A model generated the notes under the pieces. The model was not told the DNA's origin. It saw only the letters and a program-made list of their open reading frames with translations, and ran no database searches. From positions 310,001-374,000 of the forward strand of contig CBDATU010000011.1 of the NCBI GenBank assembly GCA_965199865.1: a DNA stretch of 64,000 nt. Reading direction: 5' to 3'. A program made the position numbers and the translations under genes. Shown here one piece after another: positions 16,700-26,644 of the stretch. The stretch is from JAPOUP01 sp965199865. Lineage in GTDB: Bacteria > Pseudomonadota > Alphaproteobacteria > Rhodobacterales > Rhodobacteraceae. Positions within the stretch are counted from its first letter, which is position 1. The number at the start of each line of letters is the position of its first letter.

Positions 16700-18405
16700 C
16701 AGAAAGATTCCCCCCGCTTCGCCCGTTTGAGCACCTCCCTGACAGTGAACGCGTCCATACCGTAGGTCGTCTGGGCCGTTTCGGCTGAAATGTAGCCGAG
16801 CGCCAAATCGCGGGCCACCAGTCTAGGGTCGCGACGTTCCGGTGAGCCGTATCCGCCGCCTCCCGGAAATGCCATCATCACTTTCCGTCCATGCGGCAGG
16901 AACTGCTTTCCCTTGCCTTTCATTGGCGTTCCATCGTCCCTCCTGATTGTCGTCCGGGCCCCCGCGAGGCCCCCGCGGCGTCCTTCGGCGGGATGATGCA
17001 CGCGGTCAAGCATCGCCTGAAAGTCGAACTCGTACCCCTCGCGCGCACCCACCTCCATGATCTGGCCAAGCCCGCCCCGCCTGCGACCCGCTCCGCCGCT
17101 GTCAGGTCTCAGCTCCTTTCGCCAGATGATGGCCGGACCCACCTGTTCCGTCGCCTCCACCGGCATGGTCATGACGCCGGAGGGAAAAGCGGTTGCGTTC
17201 AGGCCGTCATACTCGGGGCGCGCTCCGGAGCCGCCCGAATTGAACGTCAGAACTTCCGCTCGATGGGTCTCTCCGGATGGCGGCGCATTCGCCGTTGGCC
17301 GCAGCGAGAGCTGGAAGTTGCACAGGCATCCAGCGCCTTCCGCCGGGACGGTATTCGGCAGGAGCCGGTCGAGAGCGTCGAATACCGTGTCTGGCAACAT
17401 GTGGCCGATGACATGCCTGAGGGCGACGGGTGAGGGTCGTGTTGCGTTGACGATCGACCCTTCAGGTGCGGTGACCTCAAAGGGTGCCAGGGATGCGGCA
17501 TTGTTGGGGATATCCGGCGCGATCGCGCATTTGAGCGCGTAGCAGGAATAGGCTTTGGTATAGACAAGCGGGACGTTGATGCCCTTTCTGTCAACCCCAC
17601 TGGTGCCGGTCCAGTCGCACAGAACGCGGTCGCGTTTCACAGTCAGTCTTACTCTAAGGTCGATCGGCTGGTCGTAGCCGTCAATACGCATATGGCCATC
17701 AGCCGTTGCCGGTGAAAGCGCCCTGATCCGCTCCAGTGTTGCATCCCTGGAGTTACGCAATATGAATTCGGACACTCCTTCGAGGCTGGCCAGCCCGAAT
17801 TCCCTCAACATTTCGGTCAGCCTCCGATGGCCCACCTCATTGCATGTAGCAAGCGCATGGACGTCACCGACGACCTGGTCGGGCTCGCGCACGTTGCCTC
17901 GGATGATCTGGACAAGCGTCCGGTTGACCTCACCCCGGTCGGCGAATCTCATGATCGGGATATGGAGTCCTTCTTCGTATACCGAGTTCGCGTCGGCACC
18001 GAATCCGCGGCCGCCGATATCGGTGACATGTGCGGTGCAGGCGAAATAGCCAATCAGTAGACCTTCGTGGAATGACGGCGTGACAACCGTGATGTCGTGC
18101 AGATGGCCGGTTCCTTCCCAGGGATCATTGGTGATGTAAACGTCGCCCTCCGTCATGTGCTGACGGCCTATCCGGTTGATGAAATGCCCCACCGCATCCG
18201 CCATGGCATTGACATGGCCTGGAGTGCCGGTCACCGCCTGTGCCAGCATCTCGCCCTTGGCGTTGTACACACCAGCGGAGAGATCTCCCGCCTCGCGTAC
18301 CGACGTTGAAAAGGCGGTTCGCACCAGTGCCTGTGCCTGTTCCTCGACGACCGAGATCAGCCGGTTCCACATCACCTGCCTGCCTATGTCAAAGGTGTCA
18401 GACAT
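16699..18405 (-). CDS. hyuB: Hydantoinase/oxoprolinase family subunit B
   Basis: A 568-residue HyuB-type subunit. These proteins pair with HyuA to hydrolyse cyclic amides such as N-methylhydantoin, 5-oxoproline or, in related systems, to carboxylate acetone. It has the family N-terminus (SVVEEQAQALVRTAFSTSVR), GDVYITNDPWEGTGHLHDI and TEQVGPAIIWRKELRPDSGG. It starts 12 bp after hyuA and ends overlapping the DAO gene. The exact substrate is unknown; the DAO partner suggests a methylated cyclic amide such as one from creatinine, but that is a guess. Confidence 0.88.
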   Translation of the reverse strand: MSDTFDIGRQVMWNRLISVVEEQAQALVRTAFSTSVREAGDLSAGVYNAKGEMLAQAVTGTPGHVNAMADAVGHFINRIGRQHMTEGDVYITNDPWEGTGHLHDITVVTPSFHEGLLIGYFACTAHVTDIGGRGFGADANSVYEEGLHIPIMRFADRGEVNRTLVQIIRGNVREPDQVVGDVHALATCNEVGHRRLTEMLREFGLASLEGVSEFILRNSRDATLERIRALSPATADGHMRIDGYDQPIDLRVRLTVKRDRVLCDWTGTSGVDRKGINVPLVYTKAYSCYALKCAIAPDIPNNAASLAPFEVTAPEGSIVNATRPSPVALRHVIGHMLPDTVFDALDRLLPNTVPAEGAGCLCNFQLSLRPTANAPPSGETHRAEVLTFNSGGSGARPEYDGLNATAFPSGVMTMPVEATEQVGPAIIWRKELRPDSGGAGRRRGGLGQIMEVGAREGYEFDFQAMLDRVHHPAEGRRGGLAGARTTIRRDDGTPMKGKGKQFLPHGRKVMMAFPGGGGYGSPERRDPRLVARDLALGYISAETAQTTYGMDAFTVREVLKRAKRGESF

Positions 18406-18417
18406 CGGGCTTCCCCT

Positions 18418-20517
18418 TCATTGCACCATCCTCCTGTCTGGAGCCTTCATGTCGATGTCGAGGCAGCCGTCCGACAGCGCTACAAGCTGCCGACCTGGGG
18501 GAAGAGTGACTGAGGTATCCGTCTCGGTGATAACGGCCGGACCGACGATAACCCTGCCGGTTGTGAGGTCCGCACGCCTGATGACGGCGGTGTCCATAGG
18601 TCTGCCAGTCGCCGAATCAAGAAGCTGGCGAAATTCGGTTGCCTGAACCTCATACCGGTGCTCGGCCGGAGTAATCTGCTGATCCACTGAAGTACTGGTG
18701 CGGGAACTGACCGACCAGACGGTGATTTCGGAATCCATCCCTTCTACTGACCTGCCGAAAAGCCTGGCGTATTCCGCTTCGAACAGGGAAAGAATCTCAG
18801 ATCCATCTGGATTTCTCGCCTGCCCGGACGCCAGACCTACGGGGATTTCCCAGCCCTGGCCAGAATAGCGCATGTAGACCCTGTATTCGGTCTGAAGCTC
18901 GGCGTCAGTGCCGCAGGACCGGACGAATGCGGCGGTTTCCGCTTCCATTTCGGCAATGAGCGAGCGTGCGATAGCCGTGTCGAAGTCACGCATTCTCATA
19001 TACACGCTGCGGTTCGCTTCGAAACTGAACGGTGCGCGCAGGAAACCGCTGGCCGATCCAACGCCTGCGTCGAGTGGAACCAGGCAGCGCGAAATACCAA
19101 GCTTTTCGCACAGGCGTGCGGCATGCAGCGGTGCCGCGCCCCCGAAGGCGATCATGGTGTATCCACCGAGATCCTCACCATTCTCCACCGCATGCATTCT
19201 TGCGGCATTGGCCATGTTTTCGTCAACAACTTCCACAATGGCGCATGCGGCCTCCACTGGATCCAGTCCGAGCTTCCGCCCCAGGGGGTTGCCAAGTGCC
19301 TGCTCAGCCATATTGGGGTCAAGCCGGATGGAGCCTCCGGCAAAGTCCGACGGGTCAATCTTTCCAAGTATCAGGTCAGCGTCGGTTACGGCGGGATCGT
19401 TTCCTCCGCGGTCGTAACATGCTGGGCCAGGCTCGGATCCGGCACTTTCCGGCCCGACCTGGATACGGCTCATAGCGTCGACATGGGCGAGGCTGCCGCC
19501 GCCCGCCCCGATTTCGACCATGTCGATCACCGGAATCGAGATGGGCATGCCGGATCCCTTTTTGAACCGGTAGGAACGGGCAGCCTCGAAGACCCGGGCC
19601 GTCTCCGGAACTCCGTTCCTGATGAGGCAGATCTTGGCGGTTGTTCCTCCCATGTCGAATGACAGCGCCCTGTCGATGCCGTGTCGTGTGGCAATGCCGG
19701 CGGCAAACACGGCACCTCCTGCAGGGCCGGATTCCACCAGGCGCACCGGAAACCTGACGGCGCTTTCGAGCGACATGATGCCACCGCCTGAATGCATCAG
19801 CAGGATCGGGCATTCAGCGCCTTCCTCGGCGAGACGACCCCTGAGCCTGTCGAGATAGGATTTCATCAACGGGTGGACATAGGCGTTGGCGATGGTCGTA
19901 CTGAACCTCTCGTATTCACGCATCTGCGGCGATACCTGTGACGAGAGCGAGACCATGATATGCGGCAGCCGCTCCGCCAGGGCGCTGGCGATCTGCCGTT
20001 CGTGCGAGTCGTTCACATAGGAGTGGAGAAGCCCGACCGCGACACTTTCATATTCAGCTTCCCGCAGTTCGTCGCAAAGGGTTTCGACTTCCGTGCGATC
20101 AAGTGGGATCAGGACCTTTCCTGTGGCATCGACCCGTTCGTTGACCACATACCGCCGGTTTCGTGGCAGAAGCGGTTCCGGAAGCCGGAGATTGAGGTCA
20201 TACTGCTCGAACCGGCTCTCGGTGCGCATCTCGATCACGTCACGGAAGCCTCTGGTGGTGATCAGGGCCGTTTTTGCACCCTTCCGCTCAATGAGCGCGT
20301 TCGTTGCCAGCGTCGTTCCGTGTATGATCTGGCCGATTCGGTTAAGGGCGAGCTCCGCCTGGCGGCAGACATCTCGGAGCCCTTCGATGATCGCATCCTC
20401 TGGCGCTGAATGTGTTGTCAGCACCTTTGCCGTGTGTCTGGTTTCGTTCGTCTCCAGCACGATGTCGGTGAACGTTCCGCCGATATCGACGCCAAGGCGT
20501 GCCTGCTCCAGTTCCAT
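18418..20517 (-). CDS. hyuA: Hydantoinase/oxoprolinase family subunit A
   Basis: A 699-residue ATP-dependent HyuA-type subunit, first gene of the minus-strand set hyuA-hyuB-DAO and perhaps udh. The N-terminal actin-like phosphate loop reads LGVDIGGTFTDIVLE and the second DMGGTTAKI; HGTTLATNALIERKGAKTAL is the family hallmark. Length is normal. Upstream is a 630-bp spacer, shared with a divergent TRAP gene, that should hold its promoter. Confidence 0.9.
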   Translation of the reverse strand: MELEQARLGVDIGGTFTDIVLETNETRHTAKVLTTHSAPEDAIIEGLRDVCRQAELALNRIGQIIHGTTLATNALIERKGAKTALITTRGFRDVIEMRTESRFEQYDLNLRLPEPLLPRNRRYVVNERVDATGKVLIPLDRTEVETLCDELREAEYESVAVGLLHSYVNDSHERQIASALAERLPHIMVSLSSQVSPQMREYERFSTTIANAYVHPLMKSYLDRLRGRLAEEGAECPILLMHSGGGIMSLESAVRFPVRLVESGPAGGAVFAAGIATRHGIDRALSFDMGGTTAKICLIRNGVPETARVFEAARSYRFKKGSGMPISIPVIDMVEIGAGGGSLAHVDAMSRIQVGPESAGSEPGPACYDRGGNDPAVTDADLILGKIDPSDFAGGSIRLDPNMAEQALGNPLGRKLGLDPVEAACAIVEVVDENMANAARMHAVENGEDLGGYTMIAFGGAAPLHAARLCEKLGISRCLVPLDAGVGSASGFLRAPFSFEANRSVYMRMRDFDTAIARSLIAEMEAETAAFVRSCGTDAELQTEYRVYMRYSGQGWEIPVGLASGQARNPDGSEILSLFEAEYARLFGRSVEGMDSEITVWSVSSRTSTSVDQQITPAEHRYEVQATEFRQLLDSATGRPMDTAVIRRADLTTGRVIVGPAVITETDTSVTLPPGRQLVALSDGCLDIDMKAPDRRMVQ

Positions 20518-21147
20518 GTCCAGCCTCCAACTCGGACGGAAGTGAATTTAGGGCGTTGGGGCGGTCAGGAAAATGGGCCTTAGGCGGTAATGTCCGGATT
20601 ATGTTCGATCCTGGCGTGTGAAGGGGCCTGTTTGCAGGGATGGTTGCGGGACGTGAATCGAATTGCTGGGCACAGTTTCGCGATGCTTCCACACATAGAT
20701 ACCCCACATATGCCTGGATAATTCAGGGGTGCCGCAATTCGGAATGGAGGTGGGGCCTCATTTCCGGTTTTCCGGGAAATTTTTGTAAACACGGTCAGAT
20801 AGGGCAGGTAGGCATTGAGCTGGAAAATGTCTTCGGGAGTGTTGATCCCCTAGACCGGTAGTGTGATCCACCGTCGGTTTCATGGGACGCCGATGATCTG
20901 CCCTTCCGAAGGGGGGGGCGCTGCGGTGAGGGATGTATCCATCCGGCCGTGTTCGAACACATGGATATGTGGCAACACTTTGAATAGCACATAAGGCTGT
21001 CAGTAAATTGTAGAAGAGGAAATGGTAAAATATCAATAGCGACAGCCCTATGTTAGTCCTGTGTCGGGCTGCGAATCGCCCAATTTCACACTACCCAAAC
21101 CTGAAGCGCTGGATTATCCGGTGTCTGGAGGAAGACTTTGAAAGGAG
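20518..21147. other. Spacer between divergent hyuA and TRAP genes
   Basis: No gene recognised. Around 20757-20785 an imperfect hairpin (TTTCCGG / CCGGGAAA) runs into five T residues on the plus strand, resembling a leftover terminator with no gene before it. The segment 20990-21050 is A+T-rich and could hold the promoter of the TRAP gene. AAAGGAGGTG at 21139-21148 is a strong ribosome site but abuts the apparent start of that gene, which hints at a lost or shifted start. Confidence 0.4.
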
Positions 21148-22176
21148 GTGCGCTCGGCTGAGCGCATTGTTAGCCGCGAAGGTCTGCGCCTGGAAGAAGT
21201 GCGCGAAAACGCTGTTCAGTATCAGGAGGCGTTCGAGGTAGCCGAAGATGGTTCTTTTGCCAGGCGGTCAGCAGAACGACGCCTGACCCGCGCTCAGGAA
21301 ACAATCATCACCTCAGAGGGGCGACTGAGGGAAGCCCAGGTCACACTGGACTGCATAGGCGCGTCGCTTGTAGAGGCAACCAGTAACCACGCCTTCTGGG
21401 ACAGAGCGGCAGGCTACACGTTCTATCTGATTCTGGCCTTCGTGCTGATCGACGCGGTTTTGATGCTTGGCATGGTGAGGCGCGCAATTGCCAGAATTGG
21501 GCCAGAAGAAAAGTCTGGGGCCGAGAAAGCCCTGGAGGAAGCTGAAACCGGGAAAGGATCCAGGGCTGACGTGGATCACGCCGAGAACTGGATCGACCGG
21601 CTAAGCCTTTTCTGCGGTGAATTCGCGGCCTACTGGGCGGTCATCGCGGTTTTTGTCTACTACTATGAAGTGGTCGCCCGCTACGTCTTCGGCAGCCCCA
21701 CGAACTGGGCGCACGAAGCGATGTATCTGATGTTCGGAATGCAGTACATGATTGCGGATGCCTACGCGATGCTGACCGAGAGCCATGTGCGCGTGGACAT
21801 CTTCTATTCACCGCTTACCCGTAAGGGGAAGGCGTGGTGCGATCTGCTGACATTGATATTCTTTTTCATCTTTGCTGGCACGCTACTGTTCACCAGCTAC
21901 ATCTTTGCGATGGATGCGCTTGCGGTGCTCACAGGGAATTCCATTATCAGCGATTGGGCACGGGGGACTGTATCCACCACCGAAATGCTGGCAGGCATCA
22001 ATCTTACTCAATGGACCGATCCGTCGATTCGCTGGGGCGAGATCAGCTTCAACGAATGGGAAGTGCCGCTATGGTCCATGAAGTGGGTGATGGTGATGGG
22101 GGGCCTGCTTTTGGTGCTACAGGGTATCTCGAAGCTATCCAAGGACATGCGTGCCATCGTGCAAGGGGCGTCATGA
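21148..22176 (+). CDS. TRAP transporter small permease with N-terminal extension
   Basis: The C-terminal 200 residues of this 342-residue reading frame are a TRAP small permease (DctQ), with four membrane segments and the conserved VARYVFGSPTNWAHEAMYLM. Ahead of it is a charged, coiled-coil-like stretch (about residues 1-75, rich in E, R and A) and an extra membrane helix (YTFYLILAFVLIDAVLMLGM, about 91-110). Most DctQ proteins are about 160-200 residues, so this is a long form or a fusion. The start is uncertain: GTG 21148 lies inside the ribosome site. The matching large-permease gene downstream is broken and no binding protein is present. Confidence 0.7.
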   Translation: MRSAERIVSREGLRLEEVRENAVQYQEAFEVAEDGSFARRSAERRLTRAQETIITSEGRLREAQVTLDCIGASLVEATSNHAFWDRAAGYTFYLILAFVLIDAVLMLGMVRRAIARIGPEEKSGAEKALEEAETGKGSRADVDHAENWIDRLSLFCGEFAAYWAVIAVFVYYYEVVARYVFGSPTNWAHEAMYLMFGMQYMIADAYAMLTESHVRVDIFYSPLTRKGKAWCDLLTLIFFFIFAGTLLFTSYIFAMDALAVLTGNSIISDWARGTVSTTEMLAGINLTQWTDPSIRWGEISFNEWEVPLWSMKWVMVMGGLLLVLQGISKLSKDMRAIVQGAS

Positions 22177-22538
22177 CCGCGATTCTGGCAGAAGTGGATA
22201 CAGGCATCATCCTGAACCGGGCAGCGGCACAGGAGGTCGCTGTGGAACGGGGCAGGGGAGGGGATGCCTGGAATGGGTCTGAACCCGATCGGGTTTGTCA
22301 ACGACTGTTGTACTGGCGGGTTGGCAGCAGTTCCTGCCGTGGCCTGGATCAGGGGGGGTCAGCCTACGCCATATATTTGGCGATCGGGTCCGTGGGTGTT
22401 GCAACGGTGGGGTGCGGCAATGTCGGCCAGGACATTCCAGGGCTGATCATCGGTTCTTCAGCCATGTTCTGAGCACTGCCCTGGTGCAGCGCTCCAAAAT
22501 AGGCAACGCCGCAGGGAGATCGGCCAGGGAATGTGCCC
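22177..22538. other. Unusual spacer between TRAP permease genes
   Basis: TRAP small and large permease genes normally abut or overlap; here 362 bp separate them. A plus-strand frame runs from 22173 to 22472 (starting MTAILAEVDTGIILN) but resembles nothing I know. An inserted and decayed segment is the simplest explanation. AGGGAA before the ATG at 22539 is the ribosome site of the large permease. Confidence 0.4.
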
Positions 22539-23869
22539 ATGGGATTTGAGATTGGAATCGAGTGGCTGACGCCGATCATGTTTGGCAGTCTGCTGGCCCT
22601 ACTGATGGCTGGCCTGCAACTGGCCTTCGTCACTGGCGGTCTGGCCTGCATGTTCCTGTTCCTGCTGGGGGATGCGAATACGCTGAACATCATGCCCAGC
22701 CGCATCTTTCCTCTGATGACGAACTACCAGCTGTCGGCAATTCCACTCTTCATCTTTATGGCAGCAATGCTGGAGAGGGCCGGGATCATCAACGACATGT
22801 TCGATGTGATCTACAAGGTCCTGGGCGGCCTGGCGGCGGCCACGATTTTGGCTTCGACGGTGCTGGCGGCCATGATTGGCGTAATCGGTGCAGCGGTTGT
22901 GACCATGGGGATCATCGCGCTGCCAGCCATGCTGAAGCGCAATTATGACCCGAGAATCGCCATGGGCTCGATCATGGCCGGCGGAACCTTGGGAATCCTT
23001 ATCCCGCAATCGATCCTAGCGATCATCTATGCGGTGGTTGCCGAACAGTTGGTGGGCGAACTGTTCATCGGCGCAGTCATTCCGGGGCTGATGCTGTCGG
23101 GTTTATACATCCTCTATGTCGTGATGCCGTCCTTCATCAATCCGCAGGTTGGCCCGCCAATTCCTGTGGAAGAGCGTATCAGCACTGCCGAAAAGCTGCA
23201 GCTGGCGGGTCGCATAGCGGCCCCGATCGTGCTGATCGTGGTGGTTCTGGGCGTTATCTTCACTGGCGTGGCGACGCCTGTGGAAGCGGCAGGCATCGGG
23301 ACGTTTGGCGCCTTCATCGTGGCGGCCATTCATCGCAAACTCGATTGGCAAACGATTCGTGAGGCGGCGCTGACCACATTAAAGGCATCCGCCATGGTCA
23401 TCTGGATCATGTTTGGTGCCACTATATTCGTCGGGTTTTACGTTCTTGAAGGTGGTCAGCAATTGTGCAGTCCAGCCTGGCGGCCACTGGTCTGGGCCCG
23501 TGGCGTATCCTGATCGTGATGATGTTCGTTCTGATCATCCTGGGGATGTTCCTTGACTGGGTGGGCATCCTGCTCCTGTGCGTGCCGATTATCAAGGCAC
23601 TGGGGCAGAGTCCTTCGGGTTGGAAAGCGAGAGCGACCTGATTCTGTGGTTTGGGGTTTCTCTATCTGGTAAACATGCAGATGAGCTTTCTGTCACCGCC
23701 GTTTGGCTATGCGCTCTTCTACCTACGCGGCGTGGCGCCGGACTGGATGCCGATGACCGATATCTTCAGATCGGCGCTGCCCTTCCTGGCGTCGCAGATC
23801 GTCGGTCTGATCGTCTGCATGCTCTTCCCGCAGGTGATCATCTGGCTGCCGAATATCGTCTATGGATAA
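22539..23869 (+). pseudogene. TRAP transporter large permease, frameshifted
   Basis: The first 310 or so codons form a normal DctM N-terminal half (about eight membrane segments; VIGAAVVTMGIIALPAML, GTLGILIPQSILAIIYAVVA). The frame then changes near 23455-23465 and continues as QSSLAATGLGPWRILIVMMF through GMFLDWVGILLLCVPIIKAL. It shifts again near 23595-23650, where WFGV and LYLVNMQMSFLSPPFGYALF are in different frames because of an extra T in GTTTCTC, and ends at 23869 with IIWLPNIVYG. At least three frame changes make a working 12-helix protein unlikely. Confidence 0.8.
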
Positions 23870-24195
23870 AGTAATCGAAGGCCCCGACGGAATTCTTCCA
23901 CTTGGTTCTGGGCGGGCCTTGCGGCGCTTTCCGCTTCCGTAGGAACTTCCCGCGGCGCTCCTGGGCGTCAACCCTTTCGCCTGTGCGACTGTGGAACGCG
24001 GTCAGGAGAAGGGGGACATACGCGTGGGTGGCGCAGGTTCCGTGACGAGCCCGCCATGGCGGCAGTGAAGGCCACAATGGTCTGCAGCGTCGAGATAGGT
24101 GATGTACGGGCGGACCACGGAGACGGGCAGGGCCAACAAGCTCGCGCCGGTTCGGGCCTTTGCATCTAGAGCGACTGCCACAGTAGGATATTTGG
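23870..24195. other. Spacer between TRAP remnant and tcuA
   Basis: No gene recognised. A minus-strand frame across it (fragments TAFHSRTGERVDAQ and ERRGKFLRKRKAPQGPPRT) looks like low-complexity basic sequence and is not assignable. The tcuA promoter should be near its right end, but I see no clear elements. Confidence 0.35.
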
Positions 24196-25581
24196 ATGCA
24201 TCTGGAACCGGAAATAGTGGTCATCGGGGGAGGCAACGCCGCTCTCTGCGCCGCAATTTCGGCTGCGGAGGCAGGTGCGCAGGTGCTGGTTCTCGAAGCG
24301 GCGCCGAAGCCCTATCGTGGTGGCAATTCCCGTCATACGCGTAACTTCCGCTGCATGCATAGGGGGCCGCTCGGGCCCCTGGCCGACACTTACGGCGAGG
24401 AGGAATACTTCGCCGACCTTCTTGAGGTCACCGGCGGCAGGACTGACGAAACACTGGCGCGGCTGGCGATTGGTTCCTCCGAGGAGTGCTTGCCATGGAT
24501 GGAAGCCCATGGCGTGCGGTTTCAGCCTTCACTCTCCGGGACGCTCTCGCTTGCCCGGACGAACGCTTTCTTTCTCGGAGGGGGCAAGAGCCTCGTGAAC
24601 GCCTATTACCGTGCTGCCGAGGTGCTTGGAGTCGCGGTGCTCTATGAGGCACCGGTCACGCATCTGGAACTGGAGGACGACAGGATCGTCCGCGTCGACT
24701 ACATCCAGGATGGCAAATCAAGGTCCATTTCGCCGAAGGCTGTGGTCGTCGCGTCAGGCGGCTTTCAGGCAGACATCGATTGGCTCGCTCGCGCATGGGG
24801 ACCAGCGGCGAGAAACTTCCTGATCAGGGGAACACCTTACAATCTAGGGGCGGTGCTTGCCGATCTCCTGAGCCAGGGAGTCGGGCAAGTCGGAGACCCA
24901 ACCCAGTGCCACGCCGTGGCAATCGATGGCCGTGCACCAAGATTCGATGGGGGTATCGTCACCAGGCTTGACTGCGTTCCATTCTCGGTTGTGGTCAACA
25001 GGAACGGGGAGCGTTTCTATGACGAAGGCGAGGATGTCTGGCCCAAGCGCTATGCCATCTGGGGTCGGCTGGTTGCGGAGCAGCCTGAGCAGGTCGGTTA
25101 CGCCATCATCGACTCCAAGGCAACTGGTCTCTTCATGCCGTCCGTGTTTCCACCGATGGAAGCGGACACGCTGGAAGGACTCGCAGCGAGCATGAGCCTG
25201 CCGCCTGAACGGCTGTGCGCCACGGTGAAGGCGTTCAACGCTGCCTGCGGCGACACGTCCGGATTCCATCCAACGGAACTCGACAGCGTGTCGACGGTCG
25301 GGCTTGTACCGCCAAAGACCAACTGGGCGCGGCCGATTGATACGCCGCCTTACTATGGTTTCCCGCTCCGAACCGGCGTTACTTTCACCTATCTTGGCCT
25401 GAAGGTAGATGAGCGCGCCCAATGTTCCATCGGTAGCCGTCCGGTGGAGAATCTCTGGGCCGCAGGCGAGACCATGGCGGGTTCGATTCTGGGTCAGGGC
25501 TATCTCGCTGGTTTCGGAATGACTATCGGTACTGTCTTTGGACGAATTGCGGGACGGGAGGCCGCAGCCCATGTCAGCTGA
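24196..25581 (+). CDS. tcuA: FAD-dependent tricarballylate dehydrogenase TcuA
   Basis: A 461-residue flavoprotein of the fumarate reductase/succinate dehydrogenase family. TcuA oxidises tricarballylate to cis-aconitate. The FAD fold begins IVVIGGGNAALCAAISAAEA near residue 7; the flavin-domain motif GGNSRHTRNFR follows, and the C-terminus has the second FAD contact NLWAAGETMAGSILGQGYLAG. The next gene, tcuB, overlaps its end by 11 bp; TcuB re-oxidises the FAD of TcuA in Salmonella. The pairing supports the assignment strongly, although related 3-ketosteroid or other acid dehydrogenases share the fold. Confidence 0.88.
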   Translation: MHLEPEIVVIGGGNAALCAAISAAEAGAQVLVLEAAPKPYRGGNSRHTRNFRCMHRGPLGPLADTYGEEEYFADLLEVTGGRTDETLARLAIGSSEECLPWMEAHGVRFQPSLSGTLSLARTNAFFLGGGKSLVNAYYRAAEVLGVAVLYEAPVTHLELEDDRIVRVDYIQDGKSRSISPKAVVVASGGFQADIDWLARAWGPAARNFLIRGTPYNLGAVLADLLSQGVGQVGDPTQCHAVAIDGRAPRFDGGIVTRLDCVPFSVVVNRNGERFYDEGEDVWPKRYAIWGRLVAEQPEQVGYAIIDSKATGLFMPSVFPPMEADTLEGLAASMSLPPERLCATVKAFNAACGDTSGFHPTELDSVSTVGLVPPKTNWARPIDTPPYYGFPLRTGVTFTYLGLKVDERAQCSIGSRPVENLWAAGETMAGSILGQGYLAGFGMTIGTVFGRIAGREAAAHVS

Positions 25582-26644
25582 CCTGATTCAGGAGGCGCGC
25601 CGCCAAGCTGAGATTTGCAATGCCTGCCGCTACTGTGAGGGCTACTGCTCGGTCTTTCCCGCGCTGCATGCTGAACGTGTGTTTCGTGACGGCGACATCG
25701 TCCAGTTCGCCAATCTCTGCCATAACTGTCGTGGCTGCTACTATGCCTGCCAATACACGGCTCCACACGAATTTGGCCTGAACCTGCCCAATGCGCTGGC
25801 CAAAGTCCGCCAGGACAGCTGGCAGTCCTTCGCGTGGCCGAGAGGTGCCGGAGCGCTGTTCGATAGGTCGGGCGTGCTCATCGCATCTGGCTTTGTCGTC
25901 GCCTTTGCGGCCCTGTTCGCGCTTGCTGCCGGGCTTCGCCCGGAAAGCGGTGAGGGTTTCTATGCCTACATGTCCCACGGACTGATGGTCGCGGTATTCA
26001 CGCCAGGCTTCGTGCTGCCGCTTCTGGCCGTGTGTGTCTCGCTTCGTTCCTACTGGCTTCATGTTGGCGGCGGGCAGGTTGCCATTGCCGACATCATTGA
26101 GGCACTGCGGTCGGCTGGCCGGATGAGAGACCTGGAAGGCGGTCATGGTGACGGGTGCAATTTCGAGGATGAGGATCGCTATAGCCATGCCCGCCGCCAT
26201 GCCCACCAGGCGACGCTCTGGGGTTTCCTGCTATGCTTTGGTTCGACTGTCAGCGGCACGGTCTTGCACTATGGATTCGGACTGGAGGCACCCTACGGTG
26301 TTTTCAGTCTCCCTAAGCTCCTCGGCGTTCCCGGCGGCCTGCTGCTCTGCGCCGGAACCGCGGCACTTGCGTGGCTGAAATCGCGGGCGGATCCGGATCT
26401 TGGCGCACCGTCAGTATGGGGTGGAGAGATGGCGTTCGTTCTGCTGCTGTTTCTGGTGGGCATGTCGGGTCTGGTCCTCTATGCGGCGACGGGGACTGGT
26501 GCGGTGGTATGGCTGCTACCACTCCATCTGGGCGCTGTGCTGACGTTCTTTCTGTTCACTCCGTATTCGAAGATGGTCCATGGATTCTACCGGTTGGTGG
26601 CGCTGGTAAAGGACGCCTCAAGGAGGCGGGCGTTGAACGGATAG
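25571..26644 (+). CDS. tcuB: Tricarballylate utilisation 4Fe-4S membrane protein TcuB
   Basis: A 357-residue electron-transfer protein. Two cysteine clusters near the N-terminus (CNACRYCEGYC at about residue 19 and CHNCRGCYYAC at about 49) bind iron-sulfur centres, and six hydrophobic helices follow with His residues suited to haem binding. It passes electrons from reduced TcuA to the quinone pool in the inner membrane. The start at 25571, inside the end of tcuA, gives the family-like MSADLIQEARRQAEICNAC. No tcuC-type citrate permease or tcuR regulator is present nearby. Confidence 0.9.
   Translation: MSADLIQEARRQAEICNACRYCEGYCSVFPALHAERVFRDGDIVQFANLCHNCRGCYYACQYTAPHEFGLNLPNALAKVRQDSWQSFAWPRGAGALFDRSGVLIASGFVVAFAALFALAAGLRPESGEGFYAYMSHGLMVAVFTPGFVLPLLAVCVSLRSYWLHVGGGQVAIADIIEALRSAGRMRDLEGGHGDGCNFEDEDRYSHARRHAHQATLWGFLLCFGSTVSGTVLHYGFGLEAPYGVFSLPKLLGVPGGLLLCAGTAALAWLKSRADPDLGAPSVWGGEMAFVLLLFLVGMSGLVLYAATGTGAVVWLLPLHLGAVLTFFLFTPYSKMVHGFYRLVALVKDASRRRALNG

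Noticed and set aside
20757..20785. Rho-independent terminator
   Set aside because: The stem is imperfect and no plus-strand gene precedes it, so it is not called as a terminator.
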